Of a DNA stretch of 64,000 bases, positions 42,156-55,200 are shown piece by piece. The notes under the pieces are model-generated. The model was not told the DNA's origin. It did not search any database and worked only from the letters and a program-made list of their open reading frames with translations. This DNA comes from Limonium bicolor (taxonomy: Eukaryota; Streptophyta; Magnoliopsida; Caryophyllales; Plumbaginaceae), in assembly GCA_023374045.1 (NCBI GenBank), contig CM041783.1:122203503-122267502 (forward strand). Reading direction: 5' to 3'. Both the position numbers and the translations under genes were made by a program. Numbering within the stretch: the stretch's first letter is position 1; each line of letters starts with the position of its first letter.

Positions 42156-45100
42156 GGTGAATCTAGATGGTTACTCTCATGGCGTACTATGCCAAGGTTA
42201 TAGTACATGTATAACCCTACTGACTCCACAAGTCAGTCTCATTTCATACTACACATACCACACACATATCACAGCATGTATAGCAATCAAAAATACTCTT
42301 TTTACTCTCTCCATGGAATCGGTCCGAAGACAAGAAGGCACTACAGTCCTCGAATCCATGTTGAGTGATATACTACTGATCCCTCAGGTACCGGTCACGT
42401 TGAACACTTACTCTTTCTGGTTCACGGCCGTTTCATGACAAATGGGCGCTTACTCTCTCTGGCCCACGGTCCCTTCGGTTCTGATCAAAACGTTACACAT
42501 ATACATATCCTCAGGCACTCTGGCTGACTCACTCAACACAGGAACATCTCAGGGTACTCTCCCCGTCCCGCTGCCTTTGGAAAAATCACACACTAACACC
42601 GCCCCAACCAGTCACTTAGGACCGCCGCACGTACGGTGCAATGGTTTCAAAACTAATACACGCCCACCGTTCTACCGGTCATTAAGACTTAAGGCTCAGC
42701 CATCGGCGGGTGATAGTGGTTTCAAAACCAGTTTCATTTCCATCTTCATACTTGAAGGAAATTCTTTTTTTCAAAATCTGTTTGAAAATTCTTTTTAAAA
42801 CATCACACAACTCCAAATCAGATTTATGGTAGCTGTATCTTTCTTAGCGTGATTACTTGTGACCACTATAGGGAGCTTCAGGAATCATCTAACCCTGATG
42901 TGATCAGCATCAGTGTTGAACTATCCTTCCACCCCAATTTGTGTTCGGTTTCCCTTGATCGCTAGCAGATCAAGTTCCACCTCCCACGTCAGTTTCAAAC
43001 AAACAGATAGTCAAACATTTTCGTTTTCTATCTTTTACTCTTTCTAGTTATATCCACGAAACAATTCGTTTCAATTAATCTCTAGTTCCTAGTACTTAGG
43101 TCATTTGTCATTCTCATTGCTTCACTACTTTACCTAGGTATTCCATACTTAGGCTTCATTTAACTCAAATGTTTTCAATTTAAACACATAACATACAACT
43201 CCAAAGGATGAACTCACTCCATCTATCATTCTCAATAAAATCACCTAGGGAACTCACTCCCTCTTAGGTTACACATCGGTTTCATGCCGATTCATACTCA
43301 TTATGTCTCATGTCTAATCTCACATAGACATACTATAGGGATTCTCATTCCCCAGGAGTTTCTCTACTCCTCTTTTCATATTTATTACATACACATTACT
43401 CACATCTCTCATGCATAATACTCATACTTACACAATGAATGGGTACACATGTTTATGTAACATGAGGTCCAAACATCAAAACAATTTATTTTGTGCTATG
43501 CACATAGTAGTTTACGAACTATACGTAAAACATACTCTAAGCGGTTTCTCGCCCTACCCCCCTTAAAAGGGGTTACGCCCGCGTAACCAACCATATGTTA
43601 TCACTGAACATTGGTTCATTAATTCAGGTATCATGAAGTATTTTAACTTCAATGCGGTTAATTAACTCATAACCGGGTTAGGTTCTAGCCTCTAAGGCTT
43701 CAAGGCGTTTATGATATAGGTATACTTAACCCTGAATTACGGTCCACAAGTTCCTGCTGCGTGACCTGATAACTAGAGCTTAATTCGCTCTTTGGTATTC
43801 TCAATGTATTTCAATCGTCGCTTGGTATCTCTTACCGTATGCGAATTCGATGAATTTTAGATTGTCTCTCCAGTTCTCTGGGAATCTATTTCGTATAACA
43901 CTGTATACCTTTGTGATTATTCACTTATTTTTCCCGACTTGTTGTCGGTTGAGGTCAAGCTACTACTTAGCATGTAGTGCTTCCTCGTTTAATAGTGGCT
44001 CATGGATTATGTTGTTTCTTGGTTCTGTACCAGAGTTCTTCATTCATACTACTCTGCATTTACCATTCATCGATCCTGGGCCCTGTGGGTTACTGCTCAC
44101 GTTCATCGTGCATCTTTGGCCAACGGCCGCACGGTTATCTCTCTAGATCCTCACTCAATAGGCTTTGTTGACATTTCTCAACTCCTGGCTCTCCCACTCG
44201 ATCATCACCGCACAAGTGCAATACCAAAACACTCAGTCATACAGAGTGCAGAAGCGTAAACCCTTGACGGTAAATCTCTCATGAGATAGGAATGATCATG
44301 TCTCCATTACCACATTTTCTCATCAACTTCTGATCACTATCTGAATATACTCTCACAATGGTCGCTCACTGCGTACCTTGGTCTTTCTCATTTTCATGGC
44401 ATCCGCTACTACTTTAGCTTCCGCCTAGGTGTTCACGCCATTTACACTGTGGCTCAACAACATACACTACTCTGTAAATCTCTCTGCGCGCTTGCGCACT
44501 GCTTACTCCGCAGTTTATATTACATACATACAGTGTTTACTACTCAACTGATTACTCTACGGTTTAGAATTGCCGCAATCGAGGTTCCTCCTTACACTCT
44601 ACTATAGTTCATATACTCATTGGCAATATACACATGCTCAAGTTTTACTACACCGAACTAGCGGTTTCACATTACATACTTAGGTGGTAGCCTTTCTCTG
44701 GAGGATTCACGCAAATGCCACTCCATAGGCCCCATAATAACAAGTGGTATCCCCACTCTAAGGTAGTGGTTCATTCTCCACTGTCCCTCTTATGCCTCTA
44801 TGCATAGGTTTACAACGTTTAGATCTACAAGTTGCAGTTAGTTTACCGGCTTATAAGCCACATTGCCTCGCCATGCTCCATGCGGGCTGTTTATATAGGT
44901 TTCTTCCTCTCCGTATGCCATTAAATGGTTAGGAGGTATTTCTGGGCTCTTAGATATGGTTGTCTCGTCACACTTCCAGACATGGAAGGCCCTTTTAAAT
45001 AACTTGATAGTTGTTTATGCCCTCTGGCAATCTAGGGTATCCCGTGTTACGAGGGATCCCTTCGGGTTCTACCCGAGTGTTTGCTTAAACACTTATGTTC

Positions 45101-47081
45101 TCAACACGATGTTTCGTTCAACTACTGTTGATTCCAGCACCCTTCTCGGATTGCTCCTGGGTGTTACTGAGTAATGCCATTACATCTGGCTTGTACTTAT
45201 GGTTATGTTCGGTTGCGACTTCGCCTTGCGGCTATGTCCTTGACTATCCCGTTTAGGGTTGTAATGTCTCCCATTATTGGGTAGATCCTTGGTACCTTCT
45301 AATACCTTCTAGGTCTGGTCATTATTCTCTTCAGTGAGGTATAAGGTGGGAATTCTATCCCATTCATCAAATATTGATATATTCATTTTAGGCATTCGCC
45401 GTGTTGTTTATACTGGGTATTCTTCCAGTTGTCACATATCCAATGTCTACACTTAATACTCTGTGCTTCTCGCACTTCTTAACGTTATGTTCTTAGCTCC
45501 ATCATCCTACTGGATTCTTGACTCCTTTAGCTTAGTAAGCTTCTTTGTGTTCTTCGATCATTCGAGGTGTCCAATTGTCTCGGTTTGAATTGGCTCTTTC
45601 GTCCGTAGTATGGAGTGGGCTACTTCCCATGTTCCGTACTCTACTTGTATACATACATGGAGTATCTTATTGATACGTTACCACTTACCCAACTAACTCA
45701 TAATTGGTCTGTCAGGCCCGCAAGCTCCTTTGGAGTGCGGTTGTTCCATGTCTCGTTTGTGTACACTTGTAGTGTCGGTCACGCCTAAGTGAAGTATTCT
45801 GTTGCCAACTCCTCTTATAAGGTCCTATAATAACTTATCGTGGTTCACTGGTTTGGTTTTAAAACTTTGGGGGTTTTTGGAAAATTTCATGTTTTGAAGA
45901 AAAGTTTGAGTCTTGAAAGTAAACTCTTTGCGGCATTTCAATGCCGGTTGCTTCTTACCAGGTCTAGCCTCTTGCTGACCGGTATATTCTTTGTACAGTG
46001 GTCAGGCCTTTAGGCCTTTCCAAGGTTTCGTTTCAGAATTCATTAGGGTTTGTAGTGCTATATTGGCTTCTCTTGCCGTCTTGGTACTTACCAAGTACTG
46101 GTCGCTTGTCAAAGCTCCTCTTAATAGTCCGTTTTTACTGCACTTGCCGAGGCAAGTGCGCGGTACAAGCGGTTTTTGGGTTAACTCATACCGGTCACGG
46201 TATTGTTCACATTGTAATTGGTAGCCTCGTTGGCTCTTCCTTGATCCCCTAGTTGGATAACTGCTCCTTGGAGCTGATTCTCATTCCTCTTGACATGATT
46301 GTCATTCATTTAGGTGCTCCTCCACTCTCGGAGTTCCTTAATTACTTTAATTCTAGGCCTTACCTCGTTGCTCGTTCCCACGTCTTTACTGTGGTTACCG
46401 AGGTTTAACTTATTTAGGTACTACTTCTGTAGTCCTATTCGGTATATCCCGTAGTTATGCTCGTAGCTGTCTAAGCTATATCAGTTAAGTATTGCAATCT
46501 CTTTGGGTGTGGCAGGGTGGGTGCCTCTACTCTTGACTAGATTCTTAGTCGGTTAGTGTACCGTTGATGGTATTACTTAGTTATGGCGGTCCGTAGACAT
46601 GTGTCTCGGTTTTTGTTATCATCATTGCTTCTCATTAATCCGCCTTCTTGCACGGTTAGTGCTTTCTTCTTGCTGCTGCTCGGCCAGCTAGGTTCTCGCG
46701 ACTGCTAAGCATGTCGCCCCAAGTTGCCACAGATTTCGGTCTCCTTGGATTAGGATTTCTCGATCTCTCGCCATTATGTGCGGTTATTGTCATTCCAGCG
46801 GGATCCGTCTCCGGGCTTTCCGGTTCTCGGGACTTACCGCATGACAGGTTCTGGTTCATATTGAGATATTTACTAACTGCCAGATTGGGTTTTCCCATCT
46901 CTCGGTGTTCTTTCCCGAGCTTTTAATGCGGGGGTTGTGGAGGGCGGGTTTGGTATTGTAGGTATCCAGAACATACGGGAAGTTCCTAACTAGCGCATCT
47001 CTCACGCTACCACTCAACCCATAGCCCTAAGTCTCTATATCCTAACTCGGTATTTCCTAAGCTCGGTCATTTCCAGTCATC

Positions 47082-47107
47082 AGAGCGATACTTCGCTCTG
47101 ATACCAT
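47082..47107 (-). promoter_or_regulatory. Primer-binding site (initiator tRNA-Met) with hairpin, element B
   Basis: Minus strand TGGTATCAGAGC (47096-47107), with the CAGAGCGA/TCGCTCTG hairpin (47082-47101) overlapping it, next to the LTR. Confidence 0.83.
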
Positions 47108-49166
47108 TTTTGTAACACCCCAATGCTAAAATTAATTCACAATACCATTAAGCTGCAGCGGAATTCTAATAAACAGGGGTGATACAACGCGTTAGCCACC
47201 CTCGTGGCTAACCAGGCCTGACTCACATACAGTAACGGTCTGATGGACTGGAACAACCGAGTACTTCATACGCACAATACTCAATTCCTTACTTTACTAT
47301 ACCGAGTCTACAATATACAGATGCCGATAACATACTCGGACTTAACCTCATTCAAACGCATAAGTAATTACAATCTAACTACCCATGCTCACAGCAGTCC
47401 CCGTCCTACTCTCTCGAACGGTGGTCAGCTTCAAGTACCTGCACACTAAAAACGTTCCCCTAGGGGGTCAGCTTACGCTGCGCATGAAATTCGCATATAC
47501 CGCGTGCTAACCGCGGTACGCCGACTACTTTGGGTCGGATATACATGGAGTTCATTTTAATCAAACAACATGCATCATGGCAATACAATATATATGAATA
47601 TCACACAAGGAATCTACATCCAATCATGGAACACGATTCCTAACTAACATAACAATGTTGTTAGTGGTAACTGGTTACTCTTAGGCATTGAGGGTTATTC
47701 CTCACTATGCCTTGTTTACGTATTCAATGCCTCACCCGCTCTCTCGGGTTACTTATTCGTATCACACCCATTCTCTTGTGCTACTCATTCATATACTTAC
47801 CCATTCTCTCGGGTTACACATTCATATACTCACCCCTTTCTCTCGGGTTATACATTCATATACTCACCCCTTTCTCTCGGGTTATTTATACTCATTATCT
47901 CACCCACACTCTTGGGTTACTCATACTCAAGCTCTTGTAGATTCTCGAGACACCACAGGTCTCCTACGTCACGCTTGTTACTCTTATTACATACTTAAGC
48001 CAAAACTCATGGCTCTCTAGCATAGTCTTACTTCCCCGGTTTCGACCCTACTCTGGGTCTAGCATGGTGGGAAGGTTCAACTAGCTCGCGGAACTCTCTC
48101 TTAGTTCCTATCTCTTTTACTTAGGTCCGACTACTCACGGACTACTCTCGTTCCCATACACTCCTCTCTCGGAGTTATAGTAATATCATGTATATTAGTC
48201 TAGAAGCATCATTCTCGATGTTTCTAATGACTTTGGGAACTTTACTTAAATTCGGGTAATCTTAGGTTTAAGTGTTACCCTCACAATCATATGCTTGTAC
48301 ATTCGGATATTTTCTTATACCGGGTAAAATCCTCATATAAGAGGTCGACCGTATCTCAAGGGAGTCACATAGTCCCTTAGGTCTCTTTACCTTTCTTATA
48401 TGTTACATTATTGGACTAACTTCAATCCTCTCGATGGAGGTCATTTATCTCTCCACTCATATTTATTTCGTGGATTGTTTCACTAAGGTTCTCTAACCGT
48501 TATCGGGTATATACTCAACCCGTACATCTCCTCGCATTTTAGGGAGTTCATATGTTTGTGTTATCGTTATACTTTAATCGATAGCTTGTGTGTGTTTGCA
48601 TAATACCATTGGTTATGTGACTACCCGTTCAACGGGTTTCTAGTCAATCAATACTCGCTAAGAGTCGGTCTATGCACTAAGTTAGACCACACCGGCATAC
48701 AAGTATGTTAGCTCATTCAACATACAAACATGCATGAATCAAACAAGGGATTATTTTCATGCTTTAATCTTGATTAAGCCGGCACACAAACACACAAATC
48801 AGAGTAACTCGGTTAGCATACGGGGCATGAGAAAATCATACCTTTCACCGGGGTTTTACTTTACCGTGGCATCTCCCCATGCTCGGGTCACGCACGACTC
48901 TCTGATAATGTTTCAAACATTATTATTAATACTAAGATCATACGGTACATAATTAAATGCTACTCCCGTATTTACCCCGTTATCCCGTTATCTCGGTTTC
49001 ACTTTTGTTAATTTGAGTTCTTACTTCTCACTCACTTCTAACACCTTCTTATACTTCCTAGGGCCTTAACATGTCACCAAACAAGGCCTTAACATCTTAT
49101 AACATCATTAACCTTAAAACCCCATCATTTAAACCCTTTAAAACACTCTCTGTAGGTTTCTGGGGG

Positions 49167-49424
49167 TGGTCCGGGACTTGGTTCATATCTTAAGTCCCGG
49201 ACCAAAGCATTACTAAACTCTCGGGTTAATTTCTGATGGTGGTCCGGGACCTTGTCCCAAACTTAAGTCCCGGACCAAGGTGAGCAAAGAACTCTCGGCG
49301 CAAAATTAAGGGTGGTCCGGGACTTGGGCATGGACTTAAGTCCCGGACCAGGCAGGTTGTGCACTCTCGGGGGTAAAATCAGGGGTGGTCCGGGACCTGG
49401 TCCTGGACCTAAGTCCCGGACCCT
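49167..49424 (-). repeat. Four-hairpin array, right LTR of B
   Basis: Second copy of the GGTCCGGGAC array; arms and loops match 39808-40062. Confidence 0.85.
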
Positions 49425-49756
49425 GCTACAGATTTTGTAAATTTTACAGTTTCTTCATCTGTTACAGGTTCTCTCTTTGCCCATTAATTAACCAACCTTC
49501 ACCAACTAAAATCTTCATGTTTTAGTGACTAATTACCCACCTAAACCACTTCAACCAAACACCAAGTACACTCACCAATCTAGTAAATTTTACTTAGATT
49601 CTTTTACACTCACAACCTTGTTTTCTCTCTGGTTTTCTAACAGATTGTAACAGATTTTGGCTATTACTTTAAACCATTCAAACCTCTCATACTAATGCCA
49701 TTCATAGCACCCAAATGACCTTATTTTCCTCTCAGTTCTACTCCAAGAACCTTACT

Positions 49757-49761
49757 CTTCC
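49757..49761. repeat. Target-site duplication CTTCC shared by D plus TRIM
   Basis: CTTCC at 49757-49761 recurs at 59765-59769, after the TRIM, not after D. The uninterrupted LTR at 40390-40405 reads CTCTTCCTCTTCCC, which fits a 5-base duplication. Confidence 0.75.
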
Positions 49762-51283
49762 TGAAATACCCACGAATTTTCATGTTAAGAATAATATAAT
49801 TCTTTTTGAGAATGAATAAGTCTGAAGTTAGTATTATAGTGGCCCAGGGAAGTTAAACGATACTCTTATATTAAATTCTTCCTCTTCCTGAAATGTTTAC
49901 AATTATCCGCAATATCATTGCCCTTACCAATCGTATTCCTATTGTTAATATTATTATCATTTAAATACTACTTCATCCTTCTTAGATGTTACAACGTTAT
50001 TTAAGTTCCCAGAATACAATCCTAGAATTTCTTTTTCAAATTGATTAATCTTAATTTCCTAGAGTTCGAATTCAATTTTATTTTCTCTTAGTAAATTAGC
50101 ATTAACTTTAAGAGTTCAAATCCCTTTTGACTTCTCCAAAATTAGTAAGATATTAATCCTTTATTATTCTCTTAATATTATATTACTAATATTCTAGATT
50201 CTTCTTTAACGTAATTATTTTCCTCTTGCTAGGATTACCGATTTGTTTCACTCTATCCTTATTTATTTCAATCTCTTCCCTATATTAAATAAATGTTTAT
50301 TAATGGTTTTCCTAGATATTACTCTCATCCTTATCTTGTTACAACGGTTCAACCACTTCCCCCTATTATTTCGAATTGTAGATTTATTAAATTATTTATT
50401 TCAAAGTTGATATTGTTAACAACCTCGATCCTTCTACTGGCTTTCTTAACGTTAATCATTTTTTTTATATCTTTCAAATATCTATAATACTAGTTACTAG
50501 AACCCTTCTTAAAATTATTTAATAACTTTCTTTTCTTTAAAATAGATTATTATTTATTAATTTAATAACATCTCTCTTTGTTTAGTAAATTACTTCTATT
50601 TAAAACATCGACTTTCTTCACTTCTTCATCCTCAACGTATTGCCATTACGCTCGTCCAAACTCTCAAAATTCACGCAACTCTTCTACGTTCTTACTTCCA
50701 CTAAAATCTTCTCGATTCTTCACCTTGAAACCTTTGCAAATTCACGTTCTTCATCATGCTGCTGTCAGATTGCCTTCCCGGTGCCAATTAGGATTACGTT
50801 GGGTAAAGTATTCTACCTAGATAGTCGATTAAATTATTCGGTTGTGTTTGGTAGACTCTAATTGTTGATTATATATATTTAGACTCTAATTTCGTCGACG
50901 AGTGTTACCAGTAGTCCTGTAGAGTTGATCTCTTCAAGTTGTTTGTCTAATCAGGTAAATTTCTATGCTCATGTCTATTTGACTGATGTTTTGCAATTTG
51001 GAGGAAAAAGGCTTTGGCTATGTTTTAATGGATTCTCAGTTGGTGTTTGGAAATTGGGATTGTTTCCCACGTTTTGGAATTGGAAGAATTGGATTGTGTT
51101 GTGGTATTTCAGTTGTGGATTTTTGGGAGTCTTTCGCAGGATGCATTCCTCTGTTTGGGAGCCCACAGGTGCTCCCCATTATTATATTTGCGCTGCACAC
51201 AATGTTGCAGTTAAGCCCTCTGATCTACTCTATGTTACTTGTTTCATAGGGGGTGTGCACACTTAAGGACTTAGGGTGAGGTG

Positions 51284-51385
51284 GTTGTTTGATGGTCCCA
51301 TAGGTGACTGTCCTGGAATTGTTGTTTGATGGTCCCATAGGTGACTGTCCTGGAATTAATGTTTGGGGTCCCATAGGTGACCCCG
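51284..51385 (+). repeat. Tandem ~37-base repeats in LTR D
   Basis: GGTCCCATAGGTGAC occurs three times (near 51295, 51332 and 51367), the first two followed by TGTCCTGGAATT. The unit is close to palindromic. Repeated in the right LTR (about 58331-58420). Confidence 0.75.
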
Positions 51386-51923
51386 TGTTTGGAAATGTGG
51401 TTATTCCTGTTGAAAGCTCCCTACTATGGTTTTGTTGTTTATGGTGATTTCTGGAGAACTATTCTAATGCTCGATAAACTATTCCCATCTGATTGACAAA
51501 TGACAAAATGAATTTTAAAATGTATTTTACAGATTGAGGTAGAGTTTACTCAGTTTATCTGATTTGTGCGATCCCTTCGTGTTTTTGTCTATTGTATTCT
51601 GATCGCAGGTGATGGTTGCTGAAGTTTGGGGATTGGGAATGCGCTACCACATAGTTCTAGAGTTGATTAATTGTCTTTGAGATACAGTATTTAAGTGGCG
51701 ATGTTTTGGATATTTATTTATGAATTGTTTAAGGATTAGCCTGAGCACTCATGGGATTGAGTGTGGCGGTGGCACTCTGGATTTGAAAATATTTTCCGCT
51801 GTGTTTTTATGGTAAACATTCACTACATATGATTATAAAACATTCACTTCCCTTTGGCATTAATATTGTGGTCATTTTGTATCCTTCTAATATTGTTTTC
51901 GTTTTGGTTTTCATAAATTTGGA

Positions 51924-52103
51924 CCTGTCCGAACGTCCGTCCGGACATCCATGTTCGGACAGGCCCCGAGAGTTTTTTCACAGTATTAGTGTGTCCGAAC
52001 ATCTGTCCGAACTTACATGTTCGGACAGCATGCGAGGACGGGTCTGAACTGTAAGTCTCGGCACATGTCCGAACTTACATGTTCGGACTAATGTTCGGAC
52101 ATA
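51924..52103 (+). repeat. Array of TGTCCGAAC / GTTCGGACA hairpins, left LTR D
   Basis: CCTGTCCGAAC (51924-51934) pairs with GTTCGGACAGG (51953-51963); CTGTCCGAAC pairs with GTTCGGACAG (to 52028); a third unit runs to 52103. CCGAGAGT follows unit 1. The copy in the right LTR is at about 58962-59142. Confidence 0.83.
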
Positions 52104-52216
52104 CCTTGTATCTCAATTTTAAGACTCGTTTGACATCCGTTTTAATCCCCGTCTGTGGCGTTGGATTCGTATCGTTTTATACTTTATTATGAGGCAAAAT
52201 CCAGGGTGTTACAAGG

Positions 52217-52229
52217 TGGTATCAGAGCC
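52217..52229 (+). promoter_or_regulatory. Primer-binding site (initiator tRNA-Met), element D
   Basis: TGGTATCAGAGCC, 13 bases complementary to the tRNA-Met 3' end, three bases after the LTR. Unlike A, B and C there is no overlapping palindrome. Confidence 0.83.
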
Positions 52230-55200
52230 GTGTTTGGTAAATAAGATAAAATTTGGATTCAAAAGGAATTAAAATGTGGAATAAGCCGTTTTTGGGGGAT
52301 TACATTGTGTGATATGCTGTGTGCCTGATTATTTTGTGTTGAAGGGTGTGAGTTATATACTCTCGTGTGTTATGTGAGGTGTTGGAATGTGTTGAGATGG
52401 ATATTGGGTGGTACTACATATATATACATTATATGGGGACTGCATATGGGTATTGTTGTAGGGTATGTGCCTTATTTTCTATGGTGGAATGTTCGGAGTT
52501 TATTTACTCCCGTGTATCATGTGAGGTATTAAAAAAAATGGAAGAGAATTGTTTTGATAGAATTATATAAATATAAATATATACATATAAGTTATATATA
52601 TATATATATCTAGTATTGGGTTGTAGCGTGATGTGGGAATTAATTATAGGGAATGCTGAAAATTAGATTGCTTGGAACAAGGGCTGGAGGTATTGGTTGT
52701 GAGGATATTTTCTAGGATGATTTGTGTGACACCTTTTGGTGAATTCCTGTTTCTCCCCGATGTTACAATGTTTCCTTATATGTTATATGAATGAATTTAT
52801 AAATCTACGCGTTCTAAGGAGTGCAATATTATCAATGTTTATGGTTGTTGTGAAGTAGTAAGTCTCTATGTGATGTACCAGACGGACAATATAGTCCAAT
52901 CTTTGGTTTTGTTTCTTCCCTTGTTTGTGAATGTGAGTATTATGGTAACTACTTATAAAGGATTTTTGATGACAATATATAGACCAATTTGTCGTCATGT
53001 ATTCGTAAGGGGGAAGAAGAATATAATGGACATATATATATTACTCTAGCAATGACTACCAGGTATTGAAAATATTTGTATATATACACATATATAGATA
53101 TAATTAGAGAAAGAAATATTGGTATATTATCGGTGTTAGTTCTGAGGAGACTTGGAATGATAGTAATTTCAAGTTGTATTAAACTAGGGGAAAATGTTTC
53201 GCTTTTGCCGTCATGGTAGTGTGTAAATTTGTTTTTCTATGTGACGAGCTTCTGTGAAAAGATTCTAGCATCTTTATTTAATGTTGTCTGTTCAAAGTAT
53301 CTGTAGTGATTTATGTTGGGTTAACTAAAGTTATAGAAAGTCATAACAACTGTTAATTATATTAACTACAACGTAAGGAATAATTGTTAGTTTTAATTGT
53401 CGTCTATGTTATTGGGCGGTTAGATTTATAAGATGACTTCCATATTTTATTTAGTTTAAATGGACCTAAGAGTATTCAGTAAACAAATAGTTATGTGATT
53501 AACCAGTTTCTCAAGAATATTATATATGTAGCCAATAGAGTGTTGTTTGAATTTTTTTTACACTTCTTTAAAAGCAGATATTTTGTAGTATATATTTTGT
53601 CTATGTCTTACTTAATATGTTTATGAACAATAATTTGTGGCAATTATTTCATTGACTCGAACACTAGGGTATTTATTTTTTTATTTTGGGATTATTTGTG
53701 AGCAAAATGATAAATAGATTGCATATAACAGGGTTGCGAAGTGTTACAGTTGGGGACTTAAGAAAAAGGAAAATAATAATAGTATTAATAAAATAAAATA
53801 AAATAAAGAGAAGCACGGTAGGTGCAATAGACCTTTACATGCTCATCAGTAGGAGGTTAAAAAATTAGCATATTTATATGAGTATATATATATAGATGTA
53901 TGTATCTTATTAAATATAAATAGTTGTTTCTTCTTATTTAACTACCTTGTGAGTACGGAAGATATGAGCAATGTTGACATAATATGTATATGTGCTTGGA
54001 TATTATAGGATAATCATACTACTCTTGTTGGTTGATTGAGTACCTATATTATTTCCTATCAAGATAGACTAAGGGATGTTACACGTTTTACTAAATGACA
54101 GTATTTTTGTAGTGTTTCGTACCAGGGTATAGCATGACATGTTACATGTATTATGGATGTGATGTATTGGTTGATCTTTGAGCTAGATTTTGTTGACCCC
54201 TTGCTGTTTGAAATTTATATTAAGAAGATGGTTTAGTGATTCTGTGTGCTAATTTGGACAGACGCTAGTATTGTAAATTTATCGGAAAATTTTTGTTAAA
54301 ATATTGAGATTAAGACCCCTGATTGAGTTCCCTTTATGTGTTGACGAACTGGTTAGCAGTACCATATTTAATAATAGCATGAAGTATACTAAGTGATGAA
54401 ATATTTGGTTGTCAGTTATTTATAAAGGTCCTTCTGAGGTATTGAAATATAATCAGTGTGTTAGGGAAATGATTTGTGATTATGACTTTTTACAACGTGG
54501 TAATTATTGATGTATATGAGGTTCGTAGCTAGACAAAGTATATGACAACTGAAGTGTTGCCTCCCTTGTATTTTTAGATGTGTATACTAAGTGATTATTT
54601 ATGTTGATCTTCTCGAGAAGTTTTGTGATAAATATTTTTAATGTGATAGTATTTTGATGAATCTCATGCTAAGTGTTGAAGAGACCCTGGTGTTCTGATT
54701 TATTGAAATTTAATTTTGTAATTGTTTGTATTATTAATCTTGATGAATTCTCATAGCCCGTTACAAATTGATTAACTATGTCTCATTATATAACAATAAA
54801 ATAAGGGTAGTATTTAACTGAGCATTCGGTGTTTGGAAATAACTTGAGTTTTGTAGATTTAATAGAGGAAGCATTAAGTAGATAGAGAAAGGATTAGAAT
54901 TATGATACTTGTAACTGGAGATTATTGTAGAAATTATCAATGGAATTGTTGTGTTGGTCTTATCAGTTATGTTATAGGGTCAAGAGGTTGACTTGAGCTA
55001 ATTGAAGTGTCTAAATTGGAATTAGGATTAAAATGGAAAAACAGGTAAGGGTATGAGTTGTGGGAACATTTTGTTGTGATTCCTGTTATGTCCTTGTATG
55101 AATTTTATACTAACTTACAGGAGGAGAAACATGATTAACCTTTCGGTTGATTTGAAATAACAAATATGTGTCTTGCTCTTTTGTTGGGCTAGGTAGTTCA

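Larger units (their letters stand above)
42122..47110 (-). pseudogene. Non-coding internal region of element B
   Basis: About 5.0 kb without a recognisable protein. Its leader (about 46920-47080) aligns with that of C, and block 45681-45757 matches C 3499-3576. Block 42880-42990 matches C 4900-5010. It therefore descends from the same internal region as C, which still shows traces of pol. Many small frames are present (e.g. 42142-42438, 43850-44146, 46656-46898), none with known motifs. Confidence 0.65.
47111..49761 (-). repeat. Right (5') LTR of element B, first segment
   Basis: Copy of 37717-40400. Carries the minisatellite (47735-47930) and hairpin array (49167-49424). Interrupted after CTTCC (49757-49761) by D. 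It shows scattered single-base losses relative to the left LTR near its start (47130-47260). Confidence 0.88.
49762..52213 (+). repeat. Left LTR of element D
   Basis: 2452 bp, partner of 56820-59251. Contains TATTTAAAAC near 50595 as a possible TATA box followed by a CT-rich leader, a short tandem repeat (51284-51385), a T-rich CAG acceptor-like site (51608) and a hairpin array (51924-52103). Confidence 0.9.

Noticed and set aside
42122..47110. Captured host gene inside element B
   Set aside because: Several 70-118 codon frames exist, but they are on mixed frames of the antisense strand, show no domain motif, and parts of the region match the decayed internal region of C.
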